A stretch of DNA of 48,120 bases. It comes from a virus. Positions within the stretch are counted from its first letter, which is position 1; each line of letters opens with the position of its first letter. The position numbers and the translations under genes are program-made. The stretch lies in IMG/VR virus record IMGVR_UViG_3300028008_001377, positions 1 to 48,120 of that record. One strand, given 5' to 3'. The notes beneath the pieces are model-generated. The model ran no database searches and was not told the DNA's origin. It saw nothing but the letters and a program-made list of their open reading frames with translations. This document shows positions 26,287 to 35,491 of the stretch, piece by piece.

Positions 26287-27727
26287 AAAGCCTGAAGAAA
26301 ATCTTCAACAATATAGAGATAGAGTTTTAGATAGCAAAAGTAAAAGTTTTTGCGGAGCAAAATGGTATAACGCTACTACATGGTTAGGTAGTGGAACAAC
26401 AGCTAGTTGTCATCATCCGCCTGCACATCAAATTCCATTAGTTGAAATACAAGACAATCCGTCTGCAATTCATAATACTAAGCATAAGAAAGAAATGCGC
26501 CGTATGATGCAAAATGGCGAACGTCCTAGCGAATGTGAATATTGCTGGAAAATGGAAGATATGAAAAAAGATGCTGTTAGCGACAGGACTTTTAAAAGCA
26601 TTATCTATTCAGATGAACAATTACAACAAGCATATGAAGCAGATGCAAATGATAACACTAATCTTAAAACGTTTGAAATTGCGTTTGACAGAACGTGTAA
26701 CTTAGCATGTAGTTATTGTAATGCAAGTTTCTCAACTACGTGGGCTAAAGATATTAAGAAGAATGGCGAGTATACAAACTTAGTTAGTGACGGTGCTGGC
26801 GCATTTAAGCAAGACGGTAGTTGGACACAGCCTTACAAAAATGATGAAGACAATCCATACATACAAGCATTTTGGAAATGGTGGGAAAGCGGTCTAGCAG
26901 ATAGTTTAGAAGAACTACGTGTTACAGGTGGCGAACCTTTAATGAGTGGAAACACATGGAAGTTGTTTGATTGGTTTAACGCACAAGATACTGATATGCG
27001 TTTTGCTATTAACAGTAATCTAATTGCTAAAGATGATATTATTGATAAGTTAATTCAAAAAACTCAAGGTATGAAACATTTTGACTTGTATACTAGTTGT
27101 GAAGCAACAGGCGCACAAGCTGAATACATTCGTGATGGGTTAGATTACGAACAGTGGCTTACTAATATTAAGCGTATGCTAACAGAAGGTAATTGTAATA
27201 ATATTAATATTATGATGACTATTAACAGTTTGTGCTTGTTTAGTATTACTGACTTTTTAGACGAAGTATACAAACTAAAAGAACTTACACAAAGTAGAAC
27301 ACCAACTGTAAGTCTAAATCTATTACGTTTTCCGAGCTTTCAAAGCCCATTAGCACTACCTAATCATATTAAAGATTATTTACATAATCAATTTAGTACA
27401 TGGTGGGAAGCACATAAAGATGATATTGGATGGCACGAATTTGAAAAAGCAAGTATTGAACGTTTGATAGATTACTTGGTAACTGTAGATGCTCCACATA
27501 GACGCACAAGTAACCCTACTACATTATGGCGTGATTTTAAAACATTTTATCAACAGTATGATGTACGCAGAAACAAAAGTTTAAGTGTATTTCCTAAAAT
27601 ACTAACAGATTGGGTTGATAGTATTCCAGATACTGATGCAAGCATTATGGAACTTGCTGAAAAAGAAGGCTGGATACTAAAACCCAGCTCGAGGAATATT
27701 GATGATCCCCTTGCGTCCTACGATTAA
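26279..27727 (+). CDS. Radical SAM protein, subfamily A
   Basis: Paralogue of the preceding gene, 482 residues. The N-terminal domain has FCGAKWYN, SCHHPPAHQIPL, AIHN and ECEYCWKMED. The catalytic motif CNLACSYC is at about 140-147 and RVTGGEPLM follows. The C-terminal motif reads YDVRRNKSLSVFP, followed by a unique tail of roughly 45 residues. The start overlaps the previous gene by eight bases, and AGAGGA lies five bases upstream. The tandem arrangement with the first A protein suggests that they act on related substrates or as a pair. Confidence 0.85.
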   Translation: MPKKPEENLQQYRDRVLDSKSKSFCGAKWYNATTWLGSGTTASCHHPPAHQIPLVEIQDNPSAIHNTKHKKEMRRMMQNGERPSECEYCWKMEDMKKDAVSDRTFKSIIYSDEQLQQAYEADANDNTNLKTFEIAFDRTCNLACSYCNASFSTTWAKDIKKNGEYTNLVSDGAGAFKQDGSWTQPYKNDEDNPYIQAFWKWWESGLADSLEELRVTGGEPLMSGNTWKLFDWFNAQDTDMRFAINSNLIAKDDIIDKLIQKTQGMKHFDLYTSCEATGAQAEYIRDGLDYEQWLTNIKRMLTEGNCNNINIMMTINSLCLFSITDFLDEVYKLKELTQSRTPTVSLNLLRFPSFQSPLALPNHIKDYLHNQFSTWWEAHKDDIGWHEFEKASIERLIDYLVTVDAPHRRTSNPTTLWRDFKTFYQQYDVRRNKSLSVFPKILTDWVDSIPDTDASIMELAEKEGWILKPSSRNIDDPLASYD

Positions 27728-29057
27728 TCTGTATTACGATAAAATTATAGATGAAATGCCAGTACCTAATGGCGTAACTGACTACAAGTTTAGTGGTGAC
27801 ACTTACAGAATTCCTATGAATAGGTCTAGAGTGTCACCGATTAATTTTATTACAATATTATTTAATACACTACGGGTACTAAACGTAGAACGAGTTAACT
27901 TATTCTCCGGCAATGAAACAGCAAAGAACTTATTTTATCCTTTAGAATTAAATGCAGGCACCTCTTGGTATGATGCTGAATTTGAAGACTATATTCCTAT
28001 TAAGTCTATTAATAAAATTAGAAAAGGAAAAATGAAGTTATTGATATTTGCTCCAAGATTAGCACACGACTATAGCGTTATGTGGAAACTACGTACAAAG
28101 TTAGATATGCTAGGTAGCAAAGGTATTACACGAGATAAGATTTATATTGTATTAGGAGATATAAGTAGGTCGTATAGAAAATGTTTTGATAATCCAAATG
28201 TATACGGAATTGACTGGTGGCAAATATATGCACAATTAGCTTATAAAAGTAGATACGGTCAAGAAGATTATTTCTGGGCTTTTAGAGACCCAACATTTCA
28301 TGCCTTATTACCAGAGGAATATGAAAAAGAAGATTTTAAATTTGAAAATTGGCAACCTAAGCGTATATTTACAGCACTTACTGGTAATAGAGCAATACAT
28401 AACACAGCATTGATAAGTGAACTAATATATACAGGCCTTGATGCACATGGTGAATATAGTTACAATTTAAATGGCGACTTGACTCCTAAAGATTATGATA
28501 ATTTTAGAATAATTGATAAAACTCGTAGTGACGATTACATTGCAAAAAAGAAAGAAATAATTAATAGTTTAACATATGTAAAGAAACTTGATAGAACTTT
28601 AACCCAAATTAGTACTCGTCCGCTAAACATTGACAAGTCGTACTACGAAGATAGTCTTATTACTATTGTTAGCGGTTCTTTTTCTCCTATGTTTGATCAA
28701 CACTACTTAGATGAAATTGATGTATGTGCGCCCGGCTTAGGAATATGGAGACAAATAGCCAAAGGGCACCCACTCATGGCTCTTGGTTGTTTAAATACTA
28801 TGGGATACCTAAGTGGCGAAGGATACTATCTTCCTAACCCAATTACAAACCAATTTTATGATAGAGTTTCAAAAACTCCTCAAAAAGTTAAGTTAATGTG
28901 TGAAAATATTAGTAGAATGGCAGAATATAGCGAACACGAAATAAAAGATAAGGTTGAAACATTAATACCTTACATGGACAAGAATAAACAGAAGTTTTTC
29001 AATATGAAACATCAACGCAAATTTGAAAAACTATTTGGAGAAATGAATTATGAATGA
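27702..29057 (+). CDS. Putative glycosyltransferase (GT10/exostosin-like layout), 451 aa
   Basis: The ATG at 27702 is preferred over the TTG at 27699 because GAGGAA sits at the right distance (27691-27696). I do not recognise the family with certainty. The middle part has RIFTALTGNRAIHNTALISEL, and the late part IWRQIAKGHPLMALG followed by GYLSGEGYY. The gene at 40464 has the same order (FLFYNGKLRPHR, then IYKPMLNLHPFIIIG, then EKGYY), which resembles the acceptor and nucleotide-sugar ends of fucosyltransferase/exostosin-type GT-B enzymes. It lies between two radical SAM genes. The function is inferred. Confidence 0.45.
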   Translation: MIPLRPTINLYYDKIIDEMPVPNGVTDYKFSGDTYRIPMNRSRVSPINFITILFNTLRVLNVERVNLFSGNETAKNLFYPLELNAGTSWYDAEFEDYIPIKSINKIRKGKMKLLIFAPRLAHDYSVMWKLRTKLDMLGSKGITRDKIYIVLGDISRSYRKCFDNPNVYGIDWWQIYAQLAYKSRYGQEDYFWAFRDPTFHALLPEEYEKEDFKFENWQPKRIFTALTGNRAIHNTALISELIYTGLDAHGEYSYNLNGDLTPKDYDNFRIIDKTRSDDYIAKKKEIINSLTYVKKLDRTLTQISTRPLNIDKSYYEDSLITIVSGSFSPMFDQHYLDEIDVCAPGLGIWRQIAKGHPLMALGCLNTMGYLSGEGYYLPNPITNQFYDRVSKTPQKVKLMCENISRMAEYSEHEIKDKVETLIPYMDKNKQKFFNMKHQRKFEKLFGEMNYE

Positions 29058-30315
29058 TGATTTAAAAAATAGCCCAGGATTTTGTGTTGCACCTTGGATG
29101 CATTTACATGTTATTAATGATGGTAGATCGTTTGCATGTTGTCAAACACCGTTACGTGAAGAAAATAGTTTTGGTAATGTTAAGCATGAAAAACTAATCG
29201 ACATTGTAAATAGCCCTCGTGCTAAAAAAATGCGTAAAGATATGCTAGACGGAAAGCCGTTGCCTAGTGCATGTGAACGTTGTGTTTCAAAACAGCAGAA
29301 TAACCTAAATACTATGCGTACTGGATTAAATTCTAAATGGTTTGACGAAACAAAAGACCTAATCGCAAGTACAGCAGAAGATGGTACGCTGTCAGAACTA
29401 CAACTAAAATACTGGGACTTTAGATTCAGTAACTATTGTAACCTTGCATGTACAACTTGCTCGCCTTTGTTTAGTACACAGTGGTCAAAAGACTTTCAAA
29501 AGTTACATCCTGGAGCAGACAAATATAGTGACACACAATTAATTGATCTTAAAGAAGCTAATGTATTCTGGGATGATATCGAAGAACATCTTGATACTAT
29601 GAAAGAAATACACTTTGCTGGAGGCGAGCCGTTAATTATGCCTGAGCACTGGCGTATACTTAAAATGCTTGAAGAAAAAGAAAAATTTGATATTGACTTA
29701 CGTTACAGTACTAATGGCACAACATTAGGAACTAAAAAACAAGACGTAATGGAAATGTGGAAGAAATTTAATTATGTACATCTAAGTATAAGTATTGACG
29801 GAGAAGGTGATGCATTTGAACATATACGATATAAAGGCAAGTGGGATCAAACACTAGTTAATCTTAAAAAGATTAGAGCTAGTCGTGCTGTTGATTACTG
29901 GTTCCATCCTACTGTCAGTATTCTTAATATATTTAGACTTACTGAACTGCATCACGAACTACACATAAATGATCTAATGCCATTAGAGTCAGTACATCCA
30001 TTACGAGGGTTCCATATGGAAAATTATTGGGTTGATAGATTCCATATTAATCCTTTGTTTACGCCTGAGTATTATAGTATTACTGTGTTGCCAGAATTAT
30101 TAAAAGAACAAGCTGCTGACAAGATTACAAAATATGGTAAAAAGTTAGAAGCTAATACAGGTATTCCATTTAGTGGCTGGCAAAATATTATAGACTTTAT
30201 GTATCAACATGATAACAGTCATTTATGGAAACAGTTTAAGTGGAAGTCAAAGCAAATAGACGATATAAGAAATACAGATGTATTTGAATTAAATCCAGAG
30301 TTACGAAATGGCTAG
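29050..30315 (+). CDS. Radical SAM protein, subfamily B (N-terminal twitch-like domain)
   Basis: The 421-residue protein starts with FCVAPWMHLHV, then SFACCQT, SFGNVKHEKLIDIVNSPRA and ACERC: an N-terminal Cys domain of the kind named 'N-terminal twitch' in radical SAM families. The core has CNLACTTC at about 130-137 and FAGGEPLIM. The C-terminus has IDDIRNTDVFELNPEL, the motif shared with subfamily A. It overlaps the upstream gene by eight bases, with GGAG ahead of the ATG. Paralogues lie at 42265 and 46357. Substrate unknown. Next to it are an SGNH hydrolase and an orphan whose paralogue also sits beside a subfamily B gene. Confidence 0.85.
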   Translation: MNDDLKNSPGFCVAPWMHLHVINDGRSFACCQTPLREENSFGNVKHEKLIDIVNSPRAKKMRKDMLDGKPLPSACERCVSKQQNNLNTMRTGLNSKWFDETKDLIASTAEDGTLSELQLKYWDFRFSNYCNLACTTCSPLFSTQWSKDFQKLHPGADKYSDTQLIDLKEANVFWDDIEEHLDTMKEIHFAGGEPLIMPEHWRILKMLEEKEKFDIDLRYSTNGTTLGTKKQDVMEMWKKFNYVHLSISIDGEGDAFEHIRYKGKWDQTLVNLKKIRASRAVDYWFHPTVSILNIFRLTELHHELHINDLMPLESVHPLRGFHMENYWVDRFHINPLFTPEYYSITVLPELLKEQAADKITKYGKKLEANTGIPFSGWQNIIDFMYQHDNSHLWKQFKWKSKQIDDIRNTDVFELNPELRNG

Positions 30316-31135
30316 GGGTTTTGAATTTACACCATATCTTAAAACCTCACCTGCTAACATAAAGACAGTTAGTGACCTTCGAGTGTTTGGCAAAGCACAT
30401 CAAGTTTCTAAACAGCGACTTCCTTTTGTTAAACAAGGGTATGAGTTATTAGCATGTAACCAGGCAGAAGAAGAATTGTTAAATCCTAAAACTGATTGGA
30501 AGTATTATATTAATGAATATAATTTTAGAAATGAATGGAATTTAAATTCTAAGAAAGAAACAATAGGATTTTTTGGATGTAGTTTTACATTTGGAGAAGG
30601 CATTCATAATGATGATATGTTTGTTAGCATTGTTAGTGAAGCACTAGACATGAATCCCATAAACGTTGGTGTAGGTGGTGCTGGGTTAGAAAGAACTGCT
30701 AGAACATTTGCGTCAGCAGCTAATGTAATAAAGTTTGACTATGCGGTGTTAACACTTCCGGCTTGGACTCGACAAATGCATGTAACTAAAGAAGGAAAGT
30801 TAATTAATATTATTCCTTATTATCCTCATAACGATTTTGAAAAGTTAAATGAAATATATTCATCATTTGATGAAGACTTTTTTGTTAATCAAGCAATATC
30901 GTATGTTAACTGGATAGGCGATATTGCAACAGCAAATAATATAAAATTAATTTTATGCTCCTGGGATCATCCCTTAAATGAATTGTGTAAATTTATCTTT
31001 CCTAAAGATACAATTAAACCTTTTCCTAATATCGATGACAAGTGTGCAAGAGATAAAATGCACCCTGGTCCAAAGTCTCAAGCGGCACATGCGGAGCAGA
31101 TTATAAAGGCATTTCATGATAGAGCTTGGGTTTAG
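30308..31135 (+). CDS. SGNH/GDSL-type hydrolase
   Basis: This 275-residue protein has the blocks of the SGNH esterase superfamily. Block I is IGFFGCSFTFGEGI (nucleophile Ser near residue 91), a Gly-rich block follows (NVGVGGAGLERT), and the C-terminal block is DKMHPGPKSQAAHAE (Asp/His dyad near 250-256). The family removes or transfers acyl groups on sugars, lipids and peptidoglycan. There is no signal peptide, so it should act in the cytosol. In this neighbourhood, de-acylation or O-acyl transfer on a glycan intermediate is a reasonable guess. It overlaps both neighbours (8 and 20 bases). Confidence 0.7.
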   Translation: MARGFEFTPYLKTSPANIKTVSDLRVFGKAHQVSKQRLPFVKQGYELLACNQAEEELLNPKTDWKYYINEYNFRNEWNLNSKKETIGFFGCSFTFGEGIHNDDMFVSIVSEALDMNPINVGVGGAGLERTARTFASAANVIKFDYAVLTLPAWTRQMHVTKEGKLINIIPYYPHNDFEKLNEIYSSFDEDFFVNQAISYVNWIGDIATANNIKLILCSWDHPLNELCKFIFPKDTIKPFPNIDDKCARDKMHPGPKSQAAHAEQIIKAFHDRAWV

Positions 31136-32081
31136 AAATATCAATAACGATATTAAGTATATAAAAATTAAACCAGACAATACTGAATTAGCAAACGTAT
31201 GGCTGAGCCAACTTGATAGGTTATTAGAAACACACCAACGAAAAATATTTCAAAAGAATTTTAGTTTGTTAGGAGTTCATAATAATAATAGAACAGTAGA
31301 TCATATATGTAATGATTTAGATAGAAGTATTGCAACGATTAATTACTATAGTGATTACAAAATAGTAAACAACTTTGGTGCATTGCGTAATGAAAATAAT
31401 CAACAATTACTAAATGACTTACATCATCATTTTGAAACAATGCAAGGACAACTTTGGAACCCCGGAAATGAATTAACAAAAGCAAATGGACATACTAGGT
31501 TAGCAATTTGTTATCTAAATCATTGCTGTCACGAGCTTGAAGCCTGGTACGAAACAACAGAGATTGCTGCTGACGGATATCGCAATGGTTATTTTTATTA
31601 CAATCTACTAGGTATACAAGAGCGCATTGAATTAGAACCAAAGTTTAAAAAACAATTTACTAAAAATATTGAAGATGGAATGGTGTATCTGCACTATGCA
31701 CAAACTGGCAAAACTTGGTACGAAGCATATCTCGATAATGATGATGTAGTTACAGCTGATGGTATTTCAGAACATCGTGTAATTAGTGGTGAATTTAATT
31801 GTTACTTTGGTACAGGGTATGAACTGCCATCAGACGATAAGTTTACAAGTTGGTTAGAGTCAAAAGGTGTTGATCCTAAAGATGAACAACTAGCACTAGG
31901 ATATGCACCAGTTGGCAAAATACAAAATCTACCTGACTTAGAAGCCCAAGAATTTTTTAAAGAGTATACAGACTTTTATAGTATTGAATTTAATCGTAAG
32001 CGTATTGAGTATGACTTTAGACACAATGATGATCATTATGTTAATCTTCTAACAGAAATTTGGAACAAGTGGGGACAATGA
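31116..32081 (+). CDS. Unknown protein of a cassette-specific family (copy 1), 321 aa
   Basis: The family is not known to me. It has a clear paralogue on the minus strand at 45555. Shared landmarks are a WLSQL/WFIQL segment near residue 30, a D.L...IA.(I/V)N helix, a block of the type LHHHFETMQG/LHKFFEELRG, and the strongest block VYLHYAQTGKTWYEAY versus VYINYCQVGKTVLDVF, which is followed by a conserved acidic loop. The protein is soluble, with many His and acidic residues that could bind metal, but no named motif. Both copies lie close to subfamily B radical SAM genes, so partnership with them is inferred. Confidence 0.6.
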   Translation: MIELGFRNINNDIKYIKIKPDNTELANVWLSQLDRLLETHQRKIFQKNFSLLGVHNNNRTVDHICNDLDRSIATINYYSDYKIVNNFGALRNENNQQLLNDLHHHFETMQGQLWNPGNELTKANGHTRLAICYLNHCCHELEAWYETTEIAADGYRNGYFYYNLLGIQERIELEPKFKKQFTKNIEDGMVYLHYAQTGKTWYEAYLDNDDVVTADGISEHRVISGEFNCYFGTGYELPSDDKFTSWLESKGVDPKDEQLALGYAPVGKIQNLPDLEAQEFFKEYTDFYSIEFNRKRIEYDFRHNDDHYVNLLTEIWNKWGQ

Positions 32082-32782
32082 AATCATATTTAATTGACGT
32101 TGAACCTAGTAGTTTAATTTACTGGCAGCGAACCTATGAGCTTCCATCTCTTATTAAAAACTTTTTTTCTAAAGGCATGCATAAACACTTTCCTTATTTT
32201 AAACATTTTGAAAATACTAAACGGTATTTGAATTACCAATCTCAACTAGGAGTATATACAAAGTGTGTATGGTTAACTAACGAGTATATTACTAACAACA
32301 GTCAATTTAAAAATCCTTTATCTTTAACTTGGAACAAAGACAAACAGTTATGGATTGTACATCCAGGCGGACATAGGTCAGTAGTACAATATTATTTTCC
32401 TACTAAAACACTATTAGGAATTACTAAAGAAAAAGTAAACGAATACAAAGAAAAATTTTCAAACATTGAACAACTGCAAAAATTTGTCAATGCAGAAGTA
32501 ACTGATACTAAAAACGGTTTATTTTTTGATACACACGATCAATACGATCAAATAAATAAAATGAGAAAGCAAATAATAAAGTTTTATAGAAATACTAAAA
32601 TTACTTCTAATTTTGATTTGACAGAGTTTGGATACAATCGCAATATAGTTGATGATCCTAAACAAAATGTACATGTTACTATAGAAAATAGTACTACAAA
32701 CTTACAAGCTATTAGAGCTTTACTACTGTTACCTACATTTAAAACTTTTAACAATTATGGAGTTAAAATTGAGCGTACCTGA
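32078..32782 (+). CDS. Unknown protein, 234 aa
   Basis: The ATG at 32078 is chosen over a TTG 18 bases upstream. It overlaps the previous stop as ATGA and has GGGGA just upstream. I do not recognise the family. The middle carries LWIVHPGGHRSVVQYYF (about residues 105-121), a conserved-looking loop with His and Arg that could bind phosphate or sulfate groups. There is no signal peptide or membrane segment. It overlaps the next radical SAM gene by 26 bases, so it belongs to the same operon. Confidence 0.55.
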   Translation: MKSYLIDVEPSSLIYWQRTYELPSLIKNFFSKGMHKHFPYFKHFENTKRYLNYQSQLGVYTKCVWLTNEYITNNSQFKNPLSLTWNKDKQLWIVHPGGHRSVVQYYFPTKTLLGITKEKVNEYKEKFSNIEQLQKFVNAEVTDTKNGLFFDTHDQYDQINKMRKQIIKFYRNTKITSNFDLTEFGYNRNIVDDPKQNVHVTIENSTTNLQAIRALLLLPTFKTFNNYGVKIERT

Positions 32783-33740
32783 TTTAGAACGTGCAGTAGT
32801 TGAAGTATTCGGCGGCTGTAATTACAAATGTCAAATGTGTCCACAGACTACCGGAAGAGGTAAAGAATGGACTCGCAAGATGCCGTTTGAAATGTTTGAA
32901 AACATTTTAGATCAATTGCCAGGTAAACCTGTAATTAACTTAGAAGGTTCAGGCGAACCAACAATGGCAAAGGATTTACCACGTTACATTGAAGCATGTA
33001 CTAAGCGTGGCTTGCCTAGTTTTATGTACAGCAACGGAAGTTTCTTTAGCGGACACTTTATGCAGGACTGTATTGATGCAGGACTGAGTTTTGCAAGATT
33101 TAGTTGTATAGGCTACGACAAAGACAAGTATAAAGAATGGATGTCTATTGATAATTTTGAACTACTGAAAACAAATGTTATAAAGGCAAAACAGTATATT
33201 AAAGAAACTAACAGTAAGTGCGAAATCAGTAGTTATCATTTAATACTAGATAATAATCAAATAGAATATGAAGTTGATCAATATAGGAATAACTTCATAG
33301 GTCCTACAGGTACAATAGGATACATATGGAAAATGCACAATTGGAGTGGTAATTATCAGCCATTGTATGTGCGTGATCCTAGTAAGCGTAGAACATGCGG
33401 TAGGCCGTTTGCTCCAGAGATTACAATACGTTCAGGTGGAATTGCAGGATTAAAAGGTGCTGTTACTCCTTGCTGTCAAACAATGGGACCACCTAATGAA
33501 AGTAAAAGTGTACTAGGGCATATTGAAACCACTAGCATAGAAGATATTTGGTATGGTGATGCATATAATAAGTTACGTAAAGATCACGAAATGGGAGACT
33601 TTCCGGACTACTGTCAAGGATGTGATTTCTTATATGAAGATCCTGAAGTATTAGTTTGGTCAAATGACAAAACAGCAAGTACAGATCATATGTTAGGTAC
33701 AAACTTTAGTTTGCGTGACTTTATGATTGACAAGAAATAG
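32757..33740 (+). CDS. Radical SAM protein with SPASM-type C-terminus (subfamily D)
   Basis: The 327-residue protein has the catalytic motif CNYKCQMC at about 21-28 near the N-terminus, GSGEPTM as the GGEP-type motif, and a C-terminal Cys set (CGRPF, TPCCQTMG, then YCQGC) with the typical phrase LGHI...IEDIWYG of SPASM domains. SPASM proteins carry auxiliary Fe-S clusters and often modify peptides, proteins or sugars. The substrate here is unknown. It is the last gene before the second sigma-70 promoter, whose -35 box lies inside its final codons. Confidence 0.85.
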   Translation: MELKLSVPDLERAVVEVFGGCNYKCQMCPQTTGRGKEWTRKMPFEMFENILDQLPGKPVINLEGSGEPTMAKDLPRYIEACTKRGLPSFMYSNGSFFSGHFMQDCIDAGLSFARFSCIGYDKDKYKEWMSIDNFELLKTNVIKAKQYIKETNSKCEISSYHLILDNNQIEYEVDQYRNNFIGPTGTIGYIWKMHNWSGNYQPLYVRDPSKRRTCGRPFAPEITIRSGGIAGLKGAVTPCCQTMGPPNESKSVLGHIETTSIEDIWYGDAYNKLRKDHEMGDFPDYCQGCDFLYEDPEVLVWSNDKTASTDHMLGTNFSLRDFMIDKK

Positions 33741-33755
33741 AAAAGATTGTATAAT
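33727..33755 (+). promoter_or_regulatory. Second perfect sigma-70 consensus promoter
   Basis: TTGACA at 33727-33732 and TATAAT at 33750-33755 are again exactly 17 bases apart. The -35 box overlaps the end of the radical SAM gene. The expected start point falls at about the A of the ATG at 33762, so the transcript would have almost no leader. The region from the -10 box on (TATAATATATA) is identical over 11 bases to the promoter at 21405. Confidence 0.8.
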
Positions 33756-33761
33756 ATATAG

Positions 33762-34430
33762 ATGTATGATATCGTATTCATAAGTTATAATGAGCCTAAT
33801 GCAGATGCAAATTGGGAACTAGTAAAATATAGGTTTCCAAGAGCAAAGCGTGTTGATGGCGTAAAAGGAATTCACCAAGCGCATATTGCCGCCGCCAAGA
33901 AATGTTTTACTAAAATGTTTTGGGTTGTAGATGCAGATGCAAAAATATTAGATAGTTTTAAATTTGATCACAAAGTTGATGAGTACGATTTAGAAACTGT
34001 ACATGTGTGGCGCAGTCGTAATCCAGTAAATGATTTACTATACGGATATGGCGGAGTGAAGTTGTTACCACGTAAACTTACACTAAACATGGATACAACA
34101 AAGCCAGATATGACTACAAGTATTAGTGAGTATTTTAAAGCAATGCCTGAAACATCTAATGTTACAGCATTTAATACAAATGAGTTTGAAGCATGGAAGG
34201 GTGCATTTAGAGAATGTACTAAACTAGCAAGTAAAACTATAGACAGACAAAACGAGGATGAGACAAATGAAAGATTACGAGTTTGGACAACAGTGGGAGA
34301 AGACCGTCCCTTCGGCGAGTACGCTATTAAAGGTGCTATTGCTGGCCGGGAGTATGGGCTTTCTAGCGGCGTTGATATTCGCTTAATAAACGACTTTGAT
34401 TGGTTACATGAACAATTTAAACAGTTATGA
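33762..34430 (+). CDS. Glycosyltransferase-like protein, paralogue of the gene at 24023
   Basis: This 222-residue protein begins MYDIVFISYNEPNAD, aligned with the first strand of its longer paralogue. It has FWVVDADAKI with the DAD motif (about residues 54-63) and LLYGYGGVKLLPRKL. It is about 75 residues shorter, mainly lacking the tail. The first residues form the beta strand of the fold, so the start at 33762 is probably right even though the promoter leaves no room for a ribosome site. It overlaps the following radical SAM gene by ATGA, as its paralogue does. Confidence 0.6.
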   Translation: MYDIVFISYNEPNADANWELVKYRFPRAKRVDGVKGIHQAHIAAAKKCFTKMFWVVDADAKILDSFKFDHKVDEYDLETVHVWRSRNPVNDLLYGYGGVKLLPRKLTLNMDTTKPDMTTSISEYFKAMPETSNVTAFNTNEFEAWKGAFRECTKLASKTIDRQNEDETNERLRVWTTVGEDRPFGEYAIKGAIAGREYGLSSGVDIRLINDFDWLHEQFKQL

Positions 34431-35491
34431 TTAGAGAATACTTAGATAACATAACAGCATTACACATTGAGCTTACAGATAAATGTCAAGCAGCCTGTCC
34501 TATGTGTGCTAGAAATATACATGGCGGAGCAGACAGGCCATTTATAAAAAATGCTGACATTACTGTTGAACAATTTAAACAGTGGTTTACTCCTGCCTTT
34601 TTATCCCGTCTAGGAAATTTTTATAGTTGTGGCAACTATGGTGATCCTGCGTTTGCAAAAGATTGCTTAGAAATATACACATATGTTAGAGAATGTAATC
34701 CGCAGGTAAGACTAGCATTGCATACTAATGGAAGTTTAAGGACAACAGATTGGTGGCAATCACTTGCAAAAATAATACAACCTAATGGACAAGTTATATT
34801 TGCTGTAGACGGCTTTGCTGGTAAGCATGAACTATACAGACGTAATACTAAGTTTGAAAAAGTAATTGAAAGTATTAAAGCATTTGTCCAGGCTGGCGGC
34901 GATGCAAGAGTAGATAGTTTGGTATTTGCACATAATGAACATGAAACAGAAGAATTAGAAAAGTACCTATTAGACTTAGGTGTTACTGAAGTAAACTTTA
35001 AATCTACAAAAAGATTTTATAACCTGGGCAACTTTCCAGTGCAGAACAAAGATGGAAGTCATGCATACGATTTACACCCAGCAACTTTGCCAGAATGGAA
35101 CAATGGATTTAAAGGTGATATGGCAAGATTTTTATCTCCTGACGCTGTAGAACATATAGTTAATACTTCAACTGTAAAACCACAGTGTGTTAGTAAGAAT
35201 GAACTGTATGTTGATCCGTACGGCAACCTATTACCGTGTTGTTGGATAGGAAGCGACTGGATAGAAGAACCTATTAATGGAGATATGGTATTACAAAAGT
35301 TACGTGATATAACAGTTAAAAACAGTCAAACAATAATGACAGATGTAGGTGTACCAAATTTAAACAATGCTAATATAGACAATACACTTGCAAATCAAAG
35401 CATGTGGGAAAAGTTAGAATCGTATTGGGTAGGAGAAAATAAGTGTATTACTTGTGTGAAAAACTGTTCTGGTGCATTGTATGAACAATAG
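34427..35491 (+). CDS. Radical SAM protein with SPASM-like C-terminus (subfamily D)
   Basis: This 354-residue protein has CQAACPMC at about 20-27 (catalytic cluster). Instead of a canonical GGEP it has CGNYGDPAF, in which GDP takes the GEP place. The C-terminal cysteines (PQCVSK, LLPCCWIG, then CITCVKNC) form a SPASM-like set with the phrase YVDPYGNLLPCC. AdoMet cleavage is expected; the substrate is unknown. It follows the glycosyltransferase-like gene with a four-base overlap. Confidence 0.82.
   Translation: MIREYLDNITALHIELTDKCQAACPMCARNIHGGADRPFIKNADITVEQFKQWFTPAFLSRLGNFYSCGNYGDPAFAKDCLEIYTYVRECNPQVRLALHTNGSLRTTDWWQSLAKIIQPNGQVIFAVDGFAGKHELYRRNTKFEKVIESIKAFVQAGGDARVDSLVFAHNEHETEELEKYLLDLGVTEVNFKSTKRFYNLGNFPVQNKDGSHAYDLHPATLPEWNNGFKGDMARFLSPDAVEHIVNTSTVKPQCVSKNELYVDPYGNLLPCCWIGSDWIEEPINGDMVLQKLRDITVKNSQTIMTDVGVPNLNNANIDNTLANQSMWEKLESYWVGENKCITCVKNCSGALYEQ

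Noticed and set aside
32060-32077. TTG start for the orphan at 32078
   Set aside because: ATG 32078 gives an ATGA overlap and has GGGGA upstream, matching the style of the neighbours.
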